The notes beneath the pieces were generated by a model. It did no database searches. It was not told the DNA's origin and was given only the letters and a program-made list of their open reading frames with translations. Positions 26,401 to 37,499 of a stretch of 64,000 nt of DNA are shown one piece after another. The stretch's first letter is position 1; each line of letters begins with the position of its first letter. Location: assembly GCA_004794655.1 (NCBI GenBank), contig SMMW01000622.1, positions 3,657,501-3,721,500 of the forward strand. The letters are read 5' to 3'. This stretch comes from Marisa cornuarietis. Taxonomy: Eukaryota > Mollusca > Gastropoda > Architaenioglossa > Ampullariidae. The position numbers and the translations under genes were made by a program.

Positions 26401-28270
26401 AACATGGTAACAATAAGAATTAAAGTCTTACTGTTACCATGTTTGCTATGCAAAGTATAGGGCTGCTAATGCAAAGTATAGATAAAATACCAATAAACAT
26501 GCTGTCTCATTTTCTCTCTCTCTCATATGCAGAATGCTCTCAAAGTCCATGTGAGAACCCACTCTGACGTCTTCCCATATGAGTGTCGAATATGCCACAG
26601 ACATTTTCGTGAGAAGGGTTCATTGCAACGTCACTGTCGCATGCATACAGGAGAACGTCCATTTCACTGTCATCGCTGTGGCCGTGGATTTGCAGAACAT
26701 GGCACACTTAACAGACATCTTAAAGCTAAAGGTGAGAATGGATGGCAATTTTATGCTGTCTTAGTGGGAGCCTTGTTTCTATTTTCATCGGTTTGACTCA
26801 CAAGATTTGACTCCTTGAACCGCTAACAAATTTCTTTTACTGTCAACTCCTTAACTAGTATATTTTCCACAGTAATGCATTCTCAGACATCATGCAAAGC
26901 TTAAATGCTAGATTAATATGTTTACAGCTTGATACACTGCATAAAATGTTATGGTAACAATACAAAATGTTATGATGACAATACAAAATGTTACGGTTAC
27001 AACACAAATTTAATGGATAGATTAAGCCTTGGTACATTTTTGAAGACGCTGCATAATATGTTGCATGAACAATTAAAGAAAACACTTCTGGTTCAGTACT
27101 GTGTTTTGATTACTTTAAGTAGAAATTGATCAGACCAAATACAGTAATATTGTTGATATTTAAGAATGCATTCTAATAATGTATTTATATGAAATATTAT
27201 TATGTAACAGTGCCATGCCAGAGACAGGCTGGCTTAACACACCTGCAGGTTGAAGACTCGGAGACAAAAAAAGCTCAGCATGATTCTGATATACCCACTG
27301 TACTAGCAGAATTTTCTTCTGTTGTGGCAGACACTCAACAGTACATAGTCACTAATGAAATTACTGAGGAAGACCATCAGGTACTTTAAAAATAATGATT
27401 ATTAGTTTTCTTTTGGCTTGTATTTGCAGACTAAATGCGCGAAGTGCTGTAGATGGGATTATGTTTGTCTCCCAGTCAGGGAATTAAGCACTCTGCTGAA
27501 AGGTATAAAAGATTACTCTTTTGTGGGTACAAGCATCAGCCATTCTTTTATTGTGACAATCTGTGTTGTGTATGAATACTTTGTCTTGAAATTTGTTTTA
27601 GCAGAAGGAGTTTCAGGGCCATAAGCAAATTTTCTACAAATGTGTGAATTTCAGCATCTTGGACCATTTTTATTCCCTCACTTTGTGCATGTTTGCTCAT
27701 ATTTTGCAGACAACAGAGTATGTGGTCCTTGCAACGGATGAAATTCAAAATGTGGAAATCGTTACAGAGGGTGATATTGATCCTGCTGCCATTCTGGATA
27801 CAATGGTTGATGGTGAGAATTCTTATGTTGTTGTCAGCGAACCAGGCAACAACCTTCGTATTATTGACTCCAGCACCGGGTTGACCATTGCCACCATGCC
27901 AGCCGACTCAGATTCTATGCAGGCTGTGGCCTACATGTCAGCCACAGAGGTGGAGACGGGCTCAGTCATGGTGCAGACAGAAAGTGGTTCTGTAAGTCTG
28001 GTGAGTGATCACCATGACGGGACTGCTCCACTTCACGCAGCCTTGTTGGTTGACACTGAAACAATTGTGAACAAAGAAGCAGAGACCATTCAAACACATT
28101 CTCACATGATGACCTTGGAATCTCAAACTATAGAGGAGTCACATGACTTGGTGGAATCCCAGGCACAGGAAATAGTTGTGGAATCACACATCTCTGACTC
28201 AACAGATTTGACTTCAGGTGCCCTGGCTTCCCCGCCCTCTCATGTCACGGCATTGTCACTCCCTTCTTAA
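17428..28270 (+). CDS. E4F1: E4F1 transcription factor, multi-zinc-finger protein
   Basis: The exons are 17428-17485, 17990-18268, 18798-18888, 20027-20249, 20504-20630, 21151-21229, 21958-22192, 22338-22418, 22603-22761, 22904-22986, 23337-23503, 24713-24930, 26533-26731, 27211-27380 and 27710-28270. They total 2730 nt (909 aa) and every phase matches. There are 13 C2H2-type fingers in three groups: fingers 1-5 (about residues 30-290), 6-7 (390-440) and 8-13 (505-675). Fingers 5 and 13 end with Cys instead of the last His (HMRARNPC and HLKAKVPC), as in vertebrate E4F1. The blocks REKGSLQRHCRMHTGERPFH, CGRGFAEHGTLNRHL and VLAEFSSVVADTQQYIV are diagnostic. Acidic runs occur in exons 2 and 4. 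The Ser/Thr-rich tail has no fingers. E4F1 is a nuclear DNA-binding regulator of cell cycle, p53 and mitochondrial genes. The human protein is shorter (784 aa). Exon 4 ends at a GC donor. Confidence 0.93.
18911..19709. mobile_element. Non-autonomous DNA transposon (Tc1/mariner-pogo-like MITE) in E4F1 intron 3
   Basis: Begins CAGTGGTACCTCGAG and ends CTCAAGGTACCACTG, which are near-perfect terminal inverted repeats. Further inside, subterminal words such as 'taactcgaa' recur in both orientations ('tcataactcgaacgaa', 'cgtaactcgag'). The right flank is TA but the left is GA, so the expected TA target duplication is not intact. I find no transposase frame. Confidence 0.75.
23551..24276 (+). mobile_element. 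PIF/Harbinger-type element with transposase remnant, in E4F1 intron 11
   Basis: The 18-bp terminal inverted repeats are exact: AGGCCTATTCTCACACTG at 23551-23568 and its reverse complement at 24259-24276. They are flanked by TTA on both sides, the 3-bp target duplication of PIF/Harbinger transposons. Inside, frames with WVAQRSRLSALF and, after a one-base frameshift near 23900, FRMPSAAFEELLYMIE resemble the N-terminus of a Harbinger nuclease (usually W.....R...G.......EL......F...FRM....F..LL). The catalytic domain is absent, so the copy is an internally deleted derivative. Confidence 0.85.
25905..26112 (-). mobile_element. tRNA-derived SINE in E4F1 intron 12
   Basis: Read on the minus strand it starts 'gggtggtctggtggtgcaac', containing the A-box match TGGTGCAACAG, then a weakened B box 'gggttctgatct', then a body 'tttctctgcaggtgacacct' and 'gggctggttgctttgcc', ending near 'gacacaaaacacaaccc'. 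The body is repeated at 34981-35095 and 35762-35832 in the same orientation. Confidence 0.7.
26120..26340 (-). mobile_element. L2/CR1-like LINE fragment in E4F1 intron 12
   Basis: The minus-strand frame 26258-26064 includes YFLNKLKQLQNSAAQFMLQA, which matches the common 'L.KLQ.VQNSAAR' region of L2/CR1-clade reverse transcriptases. DNA words such as 'gtggtcagt' and 'gatactgatg' are shared in opposite orientation with 29790-29960. Confidence 0.55.
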
Positions 28271-28689
28271 TATGTATTGCTTCATCAAAGGGCTCTGCTG
28301 TACTGTTTTAAGTGCACAAAGTTCGTGTGCATGAAACATAATTTTTCATAGAACCCAATTTCATGTTCATGGATGTGAGTGCATGTGTGTCTGTGCCTTT
28401 TGTAGAGATTATGCCACAGCAGTGCCATGCTGGAGCATTTCAGCAACTTTCACTGTGGATGGTTAGTAAAAGTTGATATTATTTTCATATTTTTCATGTG
28501 TGGATTTATTACATCACAGATCGGATGTTAAAATGGCAGCAGTATAAAGATTCTTCTGACAGCACATAATTTTTCAGTCCAGGTAGATGTATTCCAGTGG
28601 ATACTGGAGGGAAGTCTTAATAGTTTTGTGGACCTGTTATGTGTGACAGTCACAGGAAAGAGAATGGTTTGGTGCAAACATTAGGGACT

Positions 28690-29470
28690 TTAGAGCATGG
28701 CCAAACTTGCAATCCGATTGTACGGGCTTAAGAATATCAATTCTGCTACATCCACAGCAATGAGGAGATCATTGTTATTGTTCATCAATGTCAAGACCAA
28801 CAACTTTGTAGAAGGTGAGCAACACCCTGAAAGCCATTGTTTCCTGTGCTCAGCAAAAGTATGACAAGCTGTGTACAAGAAATTGATGAGTAACATGGGA
28901 CTGTGAGACTTGAGAAAACTTCTGAGGTTAGATGCTTTACTGAATGGTTGAATGATGATGCAAATATGGGTAAATTCCAGAAATGATAATGTTAAAGTAT
29001 TGGCTGGCCAGACGAGTGACACAGGCAACGAAAGATCAATTATGGACTAAACATGAGGAAGAACTATCCACAAACTGATAAGCAAAGTCATGGTTAACAC
29101 CAGCAGCAACAACAAAGCAGAAATCTATATGAATGGAATGCATCTCAAGGATGTGCGCTTGGGAGCCTTTCCAAAGGTGGCAGGTTTACAGCAGACATCT
29201 GCATCAGGATTGTGACAGCAACAGCAGCTTTGGCCGGGGTAGACAGAATCTGGTGCATCAACACCACCAACGTTTGCTACCAAGAACAGACTGTACAAGT
29301 CCCTCGTTACCATCCTACTGTATGGTTATGAGATGTGGTTTCTAGTTGCCGAGACATGACATGCTCACGACCACTCAAGACAGGGCTAAATGGTAACATT
29401 GTCTGCCACTGTCTCTATCCAGTTGTTCCTTCCATCGTCAGCTGGTACCAGTCAAGGAATGAATAAAAAT
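28690..29470 (+). mobile_element. RTE-type LINE 3' fragment
   Basis: Broken plus-strand frames contain the thumb-region sequence NRLYKSLVTILLYGYEMWFL, close to the 'LYKSLV.SILLYGCETW' typical of RTE reverse transcriptases. It is followed by a 3' tail with 'ctggtaccagtcaaggaatg' and 'aataaaaataaag'. The same tail, slightly changed, ends the element at 37500-39615. 5'-truncated and non-functional. Confidence 0.65.
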
Positions 29471-29494
29471 AAAGTGAAAGAATGAATCTAGACT

Positions 29495-29625
29495 TCTTTC
29501 CAAAACCAGGATGAGCACTTCTGTGTGCAAAGATTTATATTGTTTGAACAGAACAAAATTGTTTGCTCGGATTTAGAATTTGGAGAATTAGATTATTTCA
29601 ATGAATTAAACGGATTTGAAAATAA
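29495..29625 (+). repeat. Dispersed repeat family copy
   Basis: Starts 'ctttccaaaaccaggatgag' and ends 'caatgaattaaac'. The order of words is the same as at 6015-6140. Confidence 0.55.
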
Positions 29626-29789
29626 TAATTTTAAACTTGGGTGTACTTGTGACGTGTTTTAAAAGAAAGGCATGCCACCCAACTCATTGCCTGGATCCAT
29701 CAGAATGAGCTTGATGGATGTGTCCTTTTCTTCTTTGGTTAGGAACCTTGGTTTTACTGTGGTGGGGTAGGTCACTAGACAATTTCAAA

Positions 29790-30160
29790 CATCTGCACCT
29801 TGCAACATGAACATAGTTCATCAGTATTTTTCTGTTTGAACTGACCACACTCACATCTGTGGCTTGTTTTTTTTGTCTCTTATCCAGCTGTCCTCCGTAT
29901 CTTATCAACAAACTCCAGCAGCTCCAAAACTCTACAATATGACTGATCTGAGCAAGCAAACCCTCAGAATTCTCCACTAGCTTCTTATCCATGATCATAC
30001 TGAATATAAACTTGCTACACTTTGTTTCTGGTTTTTTTGCAAGCTGTACTTCTTACTTTTCTGACTTGCTACACCCTAATGTCACCCAACCCTAAGCAGG
30101 TACATTTCTGCGGATACTTGCCTCTTTCCATTCCCCGAATTAGGAACTCGGTTTAGAGCT
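29790..30160 (+). mobile_element. L2/CR1-like LINE fragment
   Basis: Broken plus-strand frames carry ILSTNSSSSKTLQYD and TCYTLMSPNPKQ, weak matches to the RT C-terminal region, and the DNA matches the reverse complement of part of 26120-26340. Heavily mutated. Confidence 0.45.
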
Positions 30161-30168
30161 AGAAAACA

Positions 30169-30598
30169 GGGTTCAGTTGCACAACACATTTCTAATTTTA
30201 AACACTTTTAGGCCGTAACTCTCTTTAGATAATTAGTTTAAAGTGCACACCACAATTGTAGAATATTTTTAAAACTAAAACTGCCTTAAGTATGATAAAG
30301 TTGTGTAAGTCTGACTTTCCGTCCTGTCAGTACAATATTTGTATGTTTTTTTGCAATGCATCAAAATCACTAAGAAGATTTGTCCACGTGTGTGTTGAAA
30401 TTACCCTTATGATTTTAATTTTTTTGCTGGTTGCTTCAAGGGCACTTTTCTCTCTTTTCTTGTTGACAGATTTTTCTTTGTAAAGCGCGGTGAGCCTGGT
30501 TTTTTCTGGGGAACTGCGCTATAAAAGCTCACATTATTATTATTATTATTATTAAGAGATTTTGCTTCTTTAGAACAGTTTTAAGGTTTAGAAACGTA
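30169..30598. mobile_element. MITE copy 1, split by a retroelement insertion
   Basis: Starts as a degenerate 'gggttcagttgcacaacaca', runs parallel to copy 2 (30638-30900) as far as 'atcaaaatcactaagaag', is interrupted at about 30381-30553, and resumes 'agagattttgcttctttag' to 'gtttagaaacgt'. The right terminal repeat has been lost. Confidence 0.75.
30381..30553 (+). mobile_element. Truncated retroelement tail nested inside MITE copy 1
   Basis: Ends with 'aaagcgcggtgagcctgg', 'ggaactgcgctataaaag' and a (TTA)n tail, a tail structure also seen at 53400-53590 (minus), 33500-33545 and 49530-49560. The nearly uninterrupted copy 2 of the host MITE lets both junctions be read. Confidence 0.65.
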
Positions 30599-30637
30599 TT
30601 TCTTTCATTCTTCCCATTATGGCATTTCCAGAGTCCT

Positions 30638-30900
30638 GGGGCCAGTTGCACAACACATTTCTATTTTTAAACACTTTTAGGCCTTAAATCTTTTTAGATG
30701 ATCAGTTTAAAGTGCGCACCACAATTTTAGAATTTTTAAAACTAAAACTGCTTTAAGTAACATAAAGTTAAAGTCTGACTTTCCGTCCTGTCAGTACAAT
30801 TTTTTGTATGTTTTTGTGCAATGCATCAAAATGGCTAAGAAGAGATTTTGCTTCTTTAGAACAGTTTTAAGGTTTAGAAACGTGTTATGCAACTGGCCCC
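30638..30900. mobile_element. MITE copy 2 with exact 13-bp terminal inverted repeats
   Basis: GGGGCCAGTTGCA at 30638-30650 and TGCAACTGGCCCC at 30888-30900. Subterminal sequence 'caacacatttct...' pairs roughly with 'tagaaacgtgtt', so the element is nearly palindromic. 263 bp, no coding capacity. Target duplication is not evident. Confidence 0.8.
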
Positions 30901-31109
30901 TGTTCTCTACCCTCTTTGCATCCAGCCCCTTTCATTGGTCATCAAGTGCCATGATCTCCACTATCACACCTTTCTTGATGACATGCAACAGTTCCTCACT
31001 GACAGAAATTGATAGTCTTCTCTCTTCCATCAGTAACTACTGTTCTGACGAGACTGAAGCATTGTTCCTAGACGGCATTTTTCCCACTGTCTCTTCCTCT
31101 AGTCAATGA

Positions 31110-31905
31110 CTTGTCTAGCCTCGCAATTCGGTTATTGTAGAGTCTTTTTATAATTCCGGACACCACTCTTTTCATGCAGGCCCCATCTCAACTTCGTTGG
31201 TGAAATCATTTTTCTCTCTTATGCATTTCCAATATCCGTCACTGTCTGATTATTGATGTCACCATCAAGCTGGTTTTCTCAGGTCTGGATTACTGCAACT
31301 CCCTTTTTGTTAGCCTCTTCTGCACTCCACCCTCTTCCATGTGTTCCCCGTCTGGTGCTCTGGGCATACAAGATGAAACATGCCAATCCCCTGTTTCGCT
31401 TACTTTATTGGCTGCCTAATACTGAGCTCTTTGGTATAGATGTCTCCATCACCTTTCTTCCTATCTCGCCCTCAAGACTCTATCCTGCCCACTTTGTTCA
31501 GTGGCTGTTATGTGCTCCAAATTCCCCGCACTGTGTGCTGGCCAGCAAGCCTTTGCCTGCTTGGAACATTACTGCATGCTCCAACAGAACTTTTTCTATA
31601 AGTGATTACTTACCCTGCAAAATGACTTTCAAACATTCCCCAGTCCCTTGAACTGTTTTCATGGGATCAGTGCACTTTCAACATCACCTTGAAGTAATAC
31701 AGCAGACTAGACTCTTTCAAATGTTCCCTTAAAATGCTTGTTCAAGAAACATCTGGAGCTTAGGCCAAAAGTTTCTGGCTATTGTTCCATATCTATATTT
31801 TTCACTTTGTTTTCATATGCTGTACAATTTCTACCCTTCATTTTATTTATGCATTTGATTATTGCTCAGAACAAGACAGCAATACGGTAAAGTAGTACAT
31901 AAATA
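31110..31905 (+). mobile_element. L2/CR1-like LINE fragment (reverse transcriptase C-terminus)
   Basis: Mutated plus-strand frames include KLVFSGLDYCNSLF, the usual 'LV.SRLDYCNSL' motif of L2/CR1 elements, and near 31690-31760 a relic of the C-terminal 'SFK..LK..LFKKHL'. Several stops and shifts show it is dead. Confidence 0.65.
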
Positions 31906-32068
31906 AGCATTTATTTTTCTTTTTAATCTATATACTCTAGATATATAGACATTTTTCTCTGTGATAAAAACTTAAATACTTATTTTACCAACACAAAAAA
32001 ACCTAGGAAAATGCAACTCCAGCAGCATTCACTTCAAGAACATCAAATACCATCAGAATCACGTAAGA

Positions 32069-32074
32069 TTTATT
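32069..32074 (-). terminator. Candidate polyadenylation signal of the UBC9-like paralogue
   Basis: AATAAA on the minus strand, about 165 nt after the stop codon at 32236. Confidence 0.45.
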
Positions 32075-32235
32075 CACTCAAATTACATTTTTATATATGT
32101 AAAGAGAATTTACAGGGTTATAAACAGTAGGATTACCCATTGTGAAAACATGCAAATGATGAATATTTGCTGCTGCTATGTCTTGAAAATATCCAGAATA
32201 TATTTTCTGGAGCAGTTCAGTTCATCAGGACACTG

Positions 32236-35200
32236 CTATTTTAAGGGAAGTGATGGATCTAAATTCTTCTTCACTTCCTCTTTAACCCTTCTGCTGTATT
32301 CATTAATGTCCTTTCTGAAACAGCAGTATCCCACATGAGTTTTTCAAATATGTTCATTTTTATGCATCATGATATGTTCCATTAATGTGATGTCTTTCTC
32401 AAGTATTTCATTTCCTCCACATATATGTTATTGTTCTCCTTCCTTCATGAAATAACAGATCTTTTATGATCTCATTCATGTTCTACTAAACAATCATTCC
32501 TTTATGATGATTACAAAAATTTATTGAAAAATGAAAAATTACATGTAGATTGAGTAGGCATCTGCTTGTGCTGGATCGTTGATATTTGGCTCTGTCAGCA
32601 GTTCTTGTATTCCAACCAGTATCTAAATGGTTAGACCACCAAAATTTAACAAACTGATTTTTCTCCTTTTGCTAACTTTTGTTTCACAGCCTATTCTACA
32701 AATACAAAAATATTAAAATCTAACTACTTAAACAATCAGCCAATTAGTGTACACTCTTAATCTCTTTCTTAAATTATATTCCTGGCCATCCCATTCCTCT
32801 GTCTATTCCCCTTCCTTCCATGACCAATACAAGAAGAAAACTTAGGAATGTGCATCTGCTATGTGTTCAGAGGCCTTGTAGGGCAAATTTTGTGAAGTGT
32901 TATTATCATATTATGTAACATTTAAAATGCCCCTAAGTATTACTTTAAGCTTCTTTCTTCATGGTCTTTTGAACTATGCAGATTGATGGCTGTTACTTTT
33001 CAAATATATAAATAAAGTAGATACTATGGATTCAACATTCATAGGATAGTTACCTTAATGCTGCGACAGGCATAGAAACAAACAATTGTTAAGTGCATCA
33101 ATCATATCTATAAGAACTAGTGTGCCATGAAGAATGGATGTGTCAGTTACGAGAACGCAATCAATAATTTAAAAGAAAATTACCAACCTGTCTTACAGAA
33201 ATCGATGGTCGCCAATCTTTTTCAACATCTAAAAGTGAGAGACACACTGTACCAGATGGAAAAACATTTGGGTGGAACAATGGTGGATCAAATTTACCTG
33301 CAATATGTTTACAGACAACAAAGGAAATTTGGTACTTTTCAACAGGCGTTTATTTACAATTTTAGCAAACTACTTTGTCCAATAGCTAAAGAAAACGTGT
33401 GCTTGATATTAATAATACACTCAACTATTTTGAGTGCATGCAAACAGGACACGAGTAATTTGATGTTATGATATCTACTGTTATGATTAATGTTGTCATA
33501 TGGCGCAATATAAATTCACTGTATTATTATTTTATTATTATTAAATCTAGTCCAGTCAAGAGACATACTCGTATGTGGGAACAGACAAAAACATAGCCTT
33601 CACACTTACACTTGGGTGGTGTGCTTGGATAATCTTCAGTAAAAATCATGTTCACCTTGAGTAATGCTCCCTCCCAGATGGTCTTGGAAAGTTACAAGAG
33701 ATTTTGTTCATTAAAAAATTGAATTTTTGTCAAGGTAAATTTTAATGTTGAATGCTATTCGCTTAAAAATTACAGAAAGAAGTGTATGTGTGTATATATA
33801 TATAAATCCATGCAATCCTTTGTGATAGTCACAAGAATGGATAGCATGCTGGCTTATCATTTAGTTTGGCTACCATGTGAATACTATAGAGCATACATGC
33901 AAAAACCTACTAACAGGAATAAAGGGTATAGTCTAGGGAATATTTTGTCCAGAAAAAAATTCTTTTGCAAAGCTATTGACTTAACATTTCATGAGGGAAA
34001 ATAAGCAGCAATCATTAAACAAATCTTTCAGTGAAATATATATATAACACCAACCTCTTTCTTTCCAGGTATCATGCATTCCCAGAAAAAGAGATTTAAT
34101 GTTCCATTAGCATTTTGTTGAGGTTTTGCAACAAAACCCTGTAAAAATGTTGAAAACATCACAAACAAGTGTCTTGATATAGCATCACATTTATAAAAAA
34201 AAAAAGGGACAAGTAGACATAAGACTATGCATTTACTTCACCCAAGCAACAAAATTTAACGTCATCGTCTCATTGAACACTGTTTTTGATCATCTACTTT
34301 AAAACAGCTTTGCTCAAAAGCTACAAACTGCAGGACTAATCAGTACATTGGCTAGAACAAATTCTCAGAAAACACTTATCAGTGAACATTTGCATTCATG
34401 TAATTAAAACACACATGCACACAGAGAGAGAAGGAATTGGGAAAGAAAGCTGTGAGTGATGCGAGTTGTGGAGAGAACACTGAAGTTTGAAAGGTCATGT
34501 CATCACCTGCTAATGACTCCCATTTTAATAAACATGCAAGTTTCAGTTTTATGAGAATTGAAGGCCAAGGCCAATCAGTAAGTAATAGTGCACTGAAAAC
34601 TGTCATCATTTCTTGACATTTAGAATTTCAAAACTCTCATTGAACCCTGTATTAGTTATCTTTTGCAGTGCATCATTATCCAAAGTGACAAGTTTTTTGT
34701 TTCGTTCATCAGTTGTGATTTAGAATGTTTTAAGGACAGATGCAGGTTTTTGTAACTTTGTAGAAGTAATGGAAATGAAGAGAACATCTACAAATTGACT
34801 TGAAGTGATAACCAGGCTTGTTATGTTACTAGCTGCAGTGTAGAGCAATAAGTAACTGCTGATGCAAACTTCACTGTTGGTATTATCTTTATAAATAGCT
34901 AGATTTTCCGCACATCACAGTGTACTCTGTAATTCAACAAACAAAAGAAACTAGCTTTTTATTAATTAAAATGTTCATGGGGGTGGGGAGGTAAATGTTT
35001 TATGCCGAGCCAGCAAACTAAGGCAATATAACGGCAAAGCAGCCAGCCCTGTAAACGGGTGCCACATGCAGAGAAAGAACAGCACCGGACCGCCCAAAAT
35101 GTTCATGGAGGGAGAGATGTCTGTTCAGCTGTTGCTATTGTTATATAATAGTCACATTCATTTGATGTGTGTGTAAAGAATATTTTGACCAGCCTACACA

Positions 35201-36011
35201 CAAATCGTTTATTCTTTTGAGTGCCTGCATTGGGATTAGCCGGTGCTTATAAAGAAGCAGATTACATTGGATTACATTATTTGTGACTTTAATAAACTGT
35301 GTGAATTTATTTGGCAGCAAAAAGTTGTCACTTTATGTAGATCGTTCCGCAGAACATGGATTACCAATTTTCAATGATACGATATGTTGTTTTACTGCCA
35401 GTGCTCGGCTGTTCACTCTGTATATCTGAGGTCTTGTTCATGGACCGATATATCTCTGTCTGCTCGTTGACTTCTTGTAGGAGAAAAGTCTCACTCATAT
35501 CAGAGATCTGTAAATCTCTGCTCATATCAAACCTTTCGAGCTTAATAACTGTGTCTTTAGAGACCTTATGAGCAAATGATGGGAAGTTTCAACATATATT
35601 ACAATATCTGATGAATGGTAAACATTTTATCACACACTGCAAAATTGTCTTTAACAACATCTTACTCTGTATCTTTCGATTGTCAAGACACAGATTCCAC
35701 GTCTGGATACTGAAACTGATTTTCGTTAAATCAAGAGAAGTCACGACATCAATGAAGAGCAACTAAGGCTATATCACGGCAAGGCAGTCAGCCGTGTAAA
35801 CATGCAGATGCCACATGCAGAGAAACCACGACATGGAAGCAGCGCGCGCGCCAGCATCGAAATGAGATATTAGTACAATAATAGATGACGTTTTGATTTG
35901 GAGTTTGGGAAAGAAACAACAAGAAAAAGCATGAAATATTCTCACGTGTGGATGATCCTTTCTCCATTGCTTTCTCTCCTCTGATAGTCGTACAAGAGCG
36001 ATTCCAGTCAT
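32236..36011 (-). CDS. Diverged UBC9-like SUMO-conjugating E2 paralogue
   Basis: Six coding exons on the minus strand: 36011-35946, 34138-34055, 33682-33610, 33297-33188, 32622-32543 and 32314-32236. They total 492 nt (163 aa). Exon lengths 66, 84, 73, 110 and 80 nt and all phases equal those of the UBC9 gene at 40124-43063; only the last exon differs (79 versus 76). No stop or frameshift interrupts the frame and every junction is GT-AG. The UBC fold is kept: [40 protein letters not shown] with the HPN motif and catalytic Cys93, EKDWRP and [12 protein letters not shown]-terminal Arg13, Arg17 and His20, which in UBC9 contact SUMO, are present. Changes are many elsewhere, including F22H and a new C-terminus ending NLDPSLPLK. 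It probably arose by tandem duplication. Whether it charges SUMO or is expressed cannot be told here. Confidence 0.85.
33485..33545 (+). repeat. Retroelement tail with TTA repeat in intron 3 of the UBC9-like gene
   Basis: 'ggcgcaatataaattcactg' followed by TTA repeats resembles the tails at 30381-30553 and 53400-53590. The body is not recognisable. Confidence 0.35.
34981..35095 (-). mobile_element. SINE copy with 13-bp target-site duplication
   Basis: The exact direct repeat AAAATGTTCATGG flanks the copy at 34968-34980 and 35096-35108. The body matches the SINE at 25905-26112: 'ctttctctgcatgtggcacc', 'gtttacagggctggctgc' on the minus strand. Much of the tRNA-like head is missing. The copy lies between exons 1 and 2 of the UBC9-like gene. 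Confidence 0.8.
35762..35832 (-). mobile_element. SINE fragment, same family
   Basis: 'aactaaggctatatcacggc' through 'ccacatgcagagaaa' matches the core of the copy at 34981-35095. Both ends are lost. It lies just inside intron 1 of the UBC9-like gene. Confidence 0.65.
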
Positions 36012-36786
36012 TCTTCCTTGACCTTTTGTACAAAACTATAAAAGACAGACTGAACAAGATAGCTTAAAAGTTGAGTGTGAATGTAAAGCTTAATGAGAAA
36101 GATTTTTTAGTTCAATAGTCTTTAGCAGAATATATAGTCGTTTCGAAATGTTTGGCTACGTTGAGATTTGCGAGTGAGTTGGTGTCACTACCTTCATATT
36201 GTTGCTATGAGAAGTATTCACCAGAATTATTGACCACAGAGGGAAAGAATTACGACTCGAGCGCGAACTTCTTACTACGCGCATGCCCAAAACAAAGCCA
36301 GGGTCCACGTGCTTCGTAAACATACCCACTTAATAATTATCGCACTTATTCCCATCGCTGCATGTCCCCCCAGCTGGAAAGATCGGACCGCTCGAGTCTC
36401 GTTGGCAAGCTGATCGTCGCCTGTACTCTCATATCCTGTGACCAGCCAGAAGGGACTGAAGAGTTTATATCCACCGAAGTTTTAATTAATAAATGATTTT
36501 ATACAAGGTACACACACACACGCACACACTACTATGCAGCTTGCATATCTCAACAGTTAAAACACAAATCGTCCAATATTTTGGGGGGAATAGGATGCAT
36601 TACTGCTTGTCCGTTAACAGATTAAAAATACATTTATCTTCGACTTAAATCAGTTGACAAACAAACAGTTATGTTCACCTGGTCCACTAGTACTGGTCGC
36701 TGGGATGATGGGGGAAACAGCTGGATATCTAAGGTTTGTCACTTTAGTCCTGTCTTGAGCTGCAGCAGTAGGCTGGTCTTGCGTGG

Positions 36787-36964
36787 TCAGTCTATTTTAC
36801 TTGCTAGACAGTATAGTTCGCGGATGGTCAACACACCCCGATCCTTCTGCTGCTTGTCCCGGCCCCCTCCTTCTGACTTCTTATTAAACACATCCGCAAT
36901 CATTGTTGCTACATCTTTCACCGCCCCGTTCTGTAGCCCTACAAGCATCTTATCACTTACAAAC
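36787..36964 (-). other. Unexplained open frame with an acceptor-like start
   Basis: Read on the minus strand, 'ttcaggcag|G' at 36964 opens a frame starting FVSDKMLVGLQNGAVKDVAT and running through KDRGVLTIRELYCLASKID to a TGA at 36787; a possible donor A|GTAAAA precedes the stop. The composition is protein-like, but I do not recognise the family. It lies upstream of the UBC9-like gene on the same strand. It may be a relic exon or part of a mobile element. Confidence 0.25.
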
Positions 36965-37499
36965 CTGCCTGAAGGTCACTGGCCAGCGTGAGAAAGCCAG
37001 TGATGCATGAGTTACTTGTGAGCCAAACAGAAACACATTTCACAAGCTAAGAGCTGGCGAAGCATTAGGACGTTTTAGCAGAGATTCCTTTCAGTGTGAA
37101 TTAGTGGCTCTGGCTGAACGTTTTTGTTAATACTGTCTGAATGAAGGTTTACATAGAGACCTTATCATTGATTGTACGGATCTTATCATCAATAATCGTA
37201 CGTTTATTTACAAGGATGGTCGGTGGAGGGGGGGGGGAGTTAGACGACGAATTTGCATCATGTACAACAGCGGAGAGAACATGTCATCGATCAGTTTTGT
37301 TAAGCTGTAGTCCAGGTTTTTTTTCCTTTCGATGTCTATTTCAATTGTATTTAACTTACTTTTTTGTCATGATTATGGTTTGCATTTTAATAATTTAAAA
37401 ATCCCAAGACCAAAAACATGCTACAAATACACACATTATCAAAGGCATGAAATACACATGCTGTAGGCACACCACAAAAGGATTCACACAAATGAAATT

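Noticed and set aside
31253..31651. 132-codon plus-strand frame
   Set aside because: Chance opening in a frame-shifted L2/CR1-like fragment; the LINE motif lies in another frame.
32236..36011. UBC9-like gene as a processed pseudogene
   Set aside because: All five introns are at the same positions as in UBC9 and the frame has no stop.
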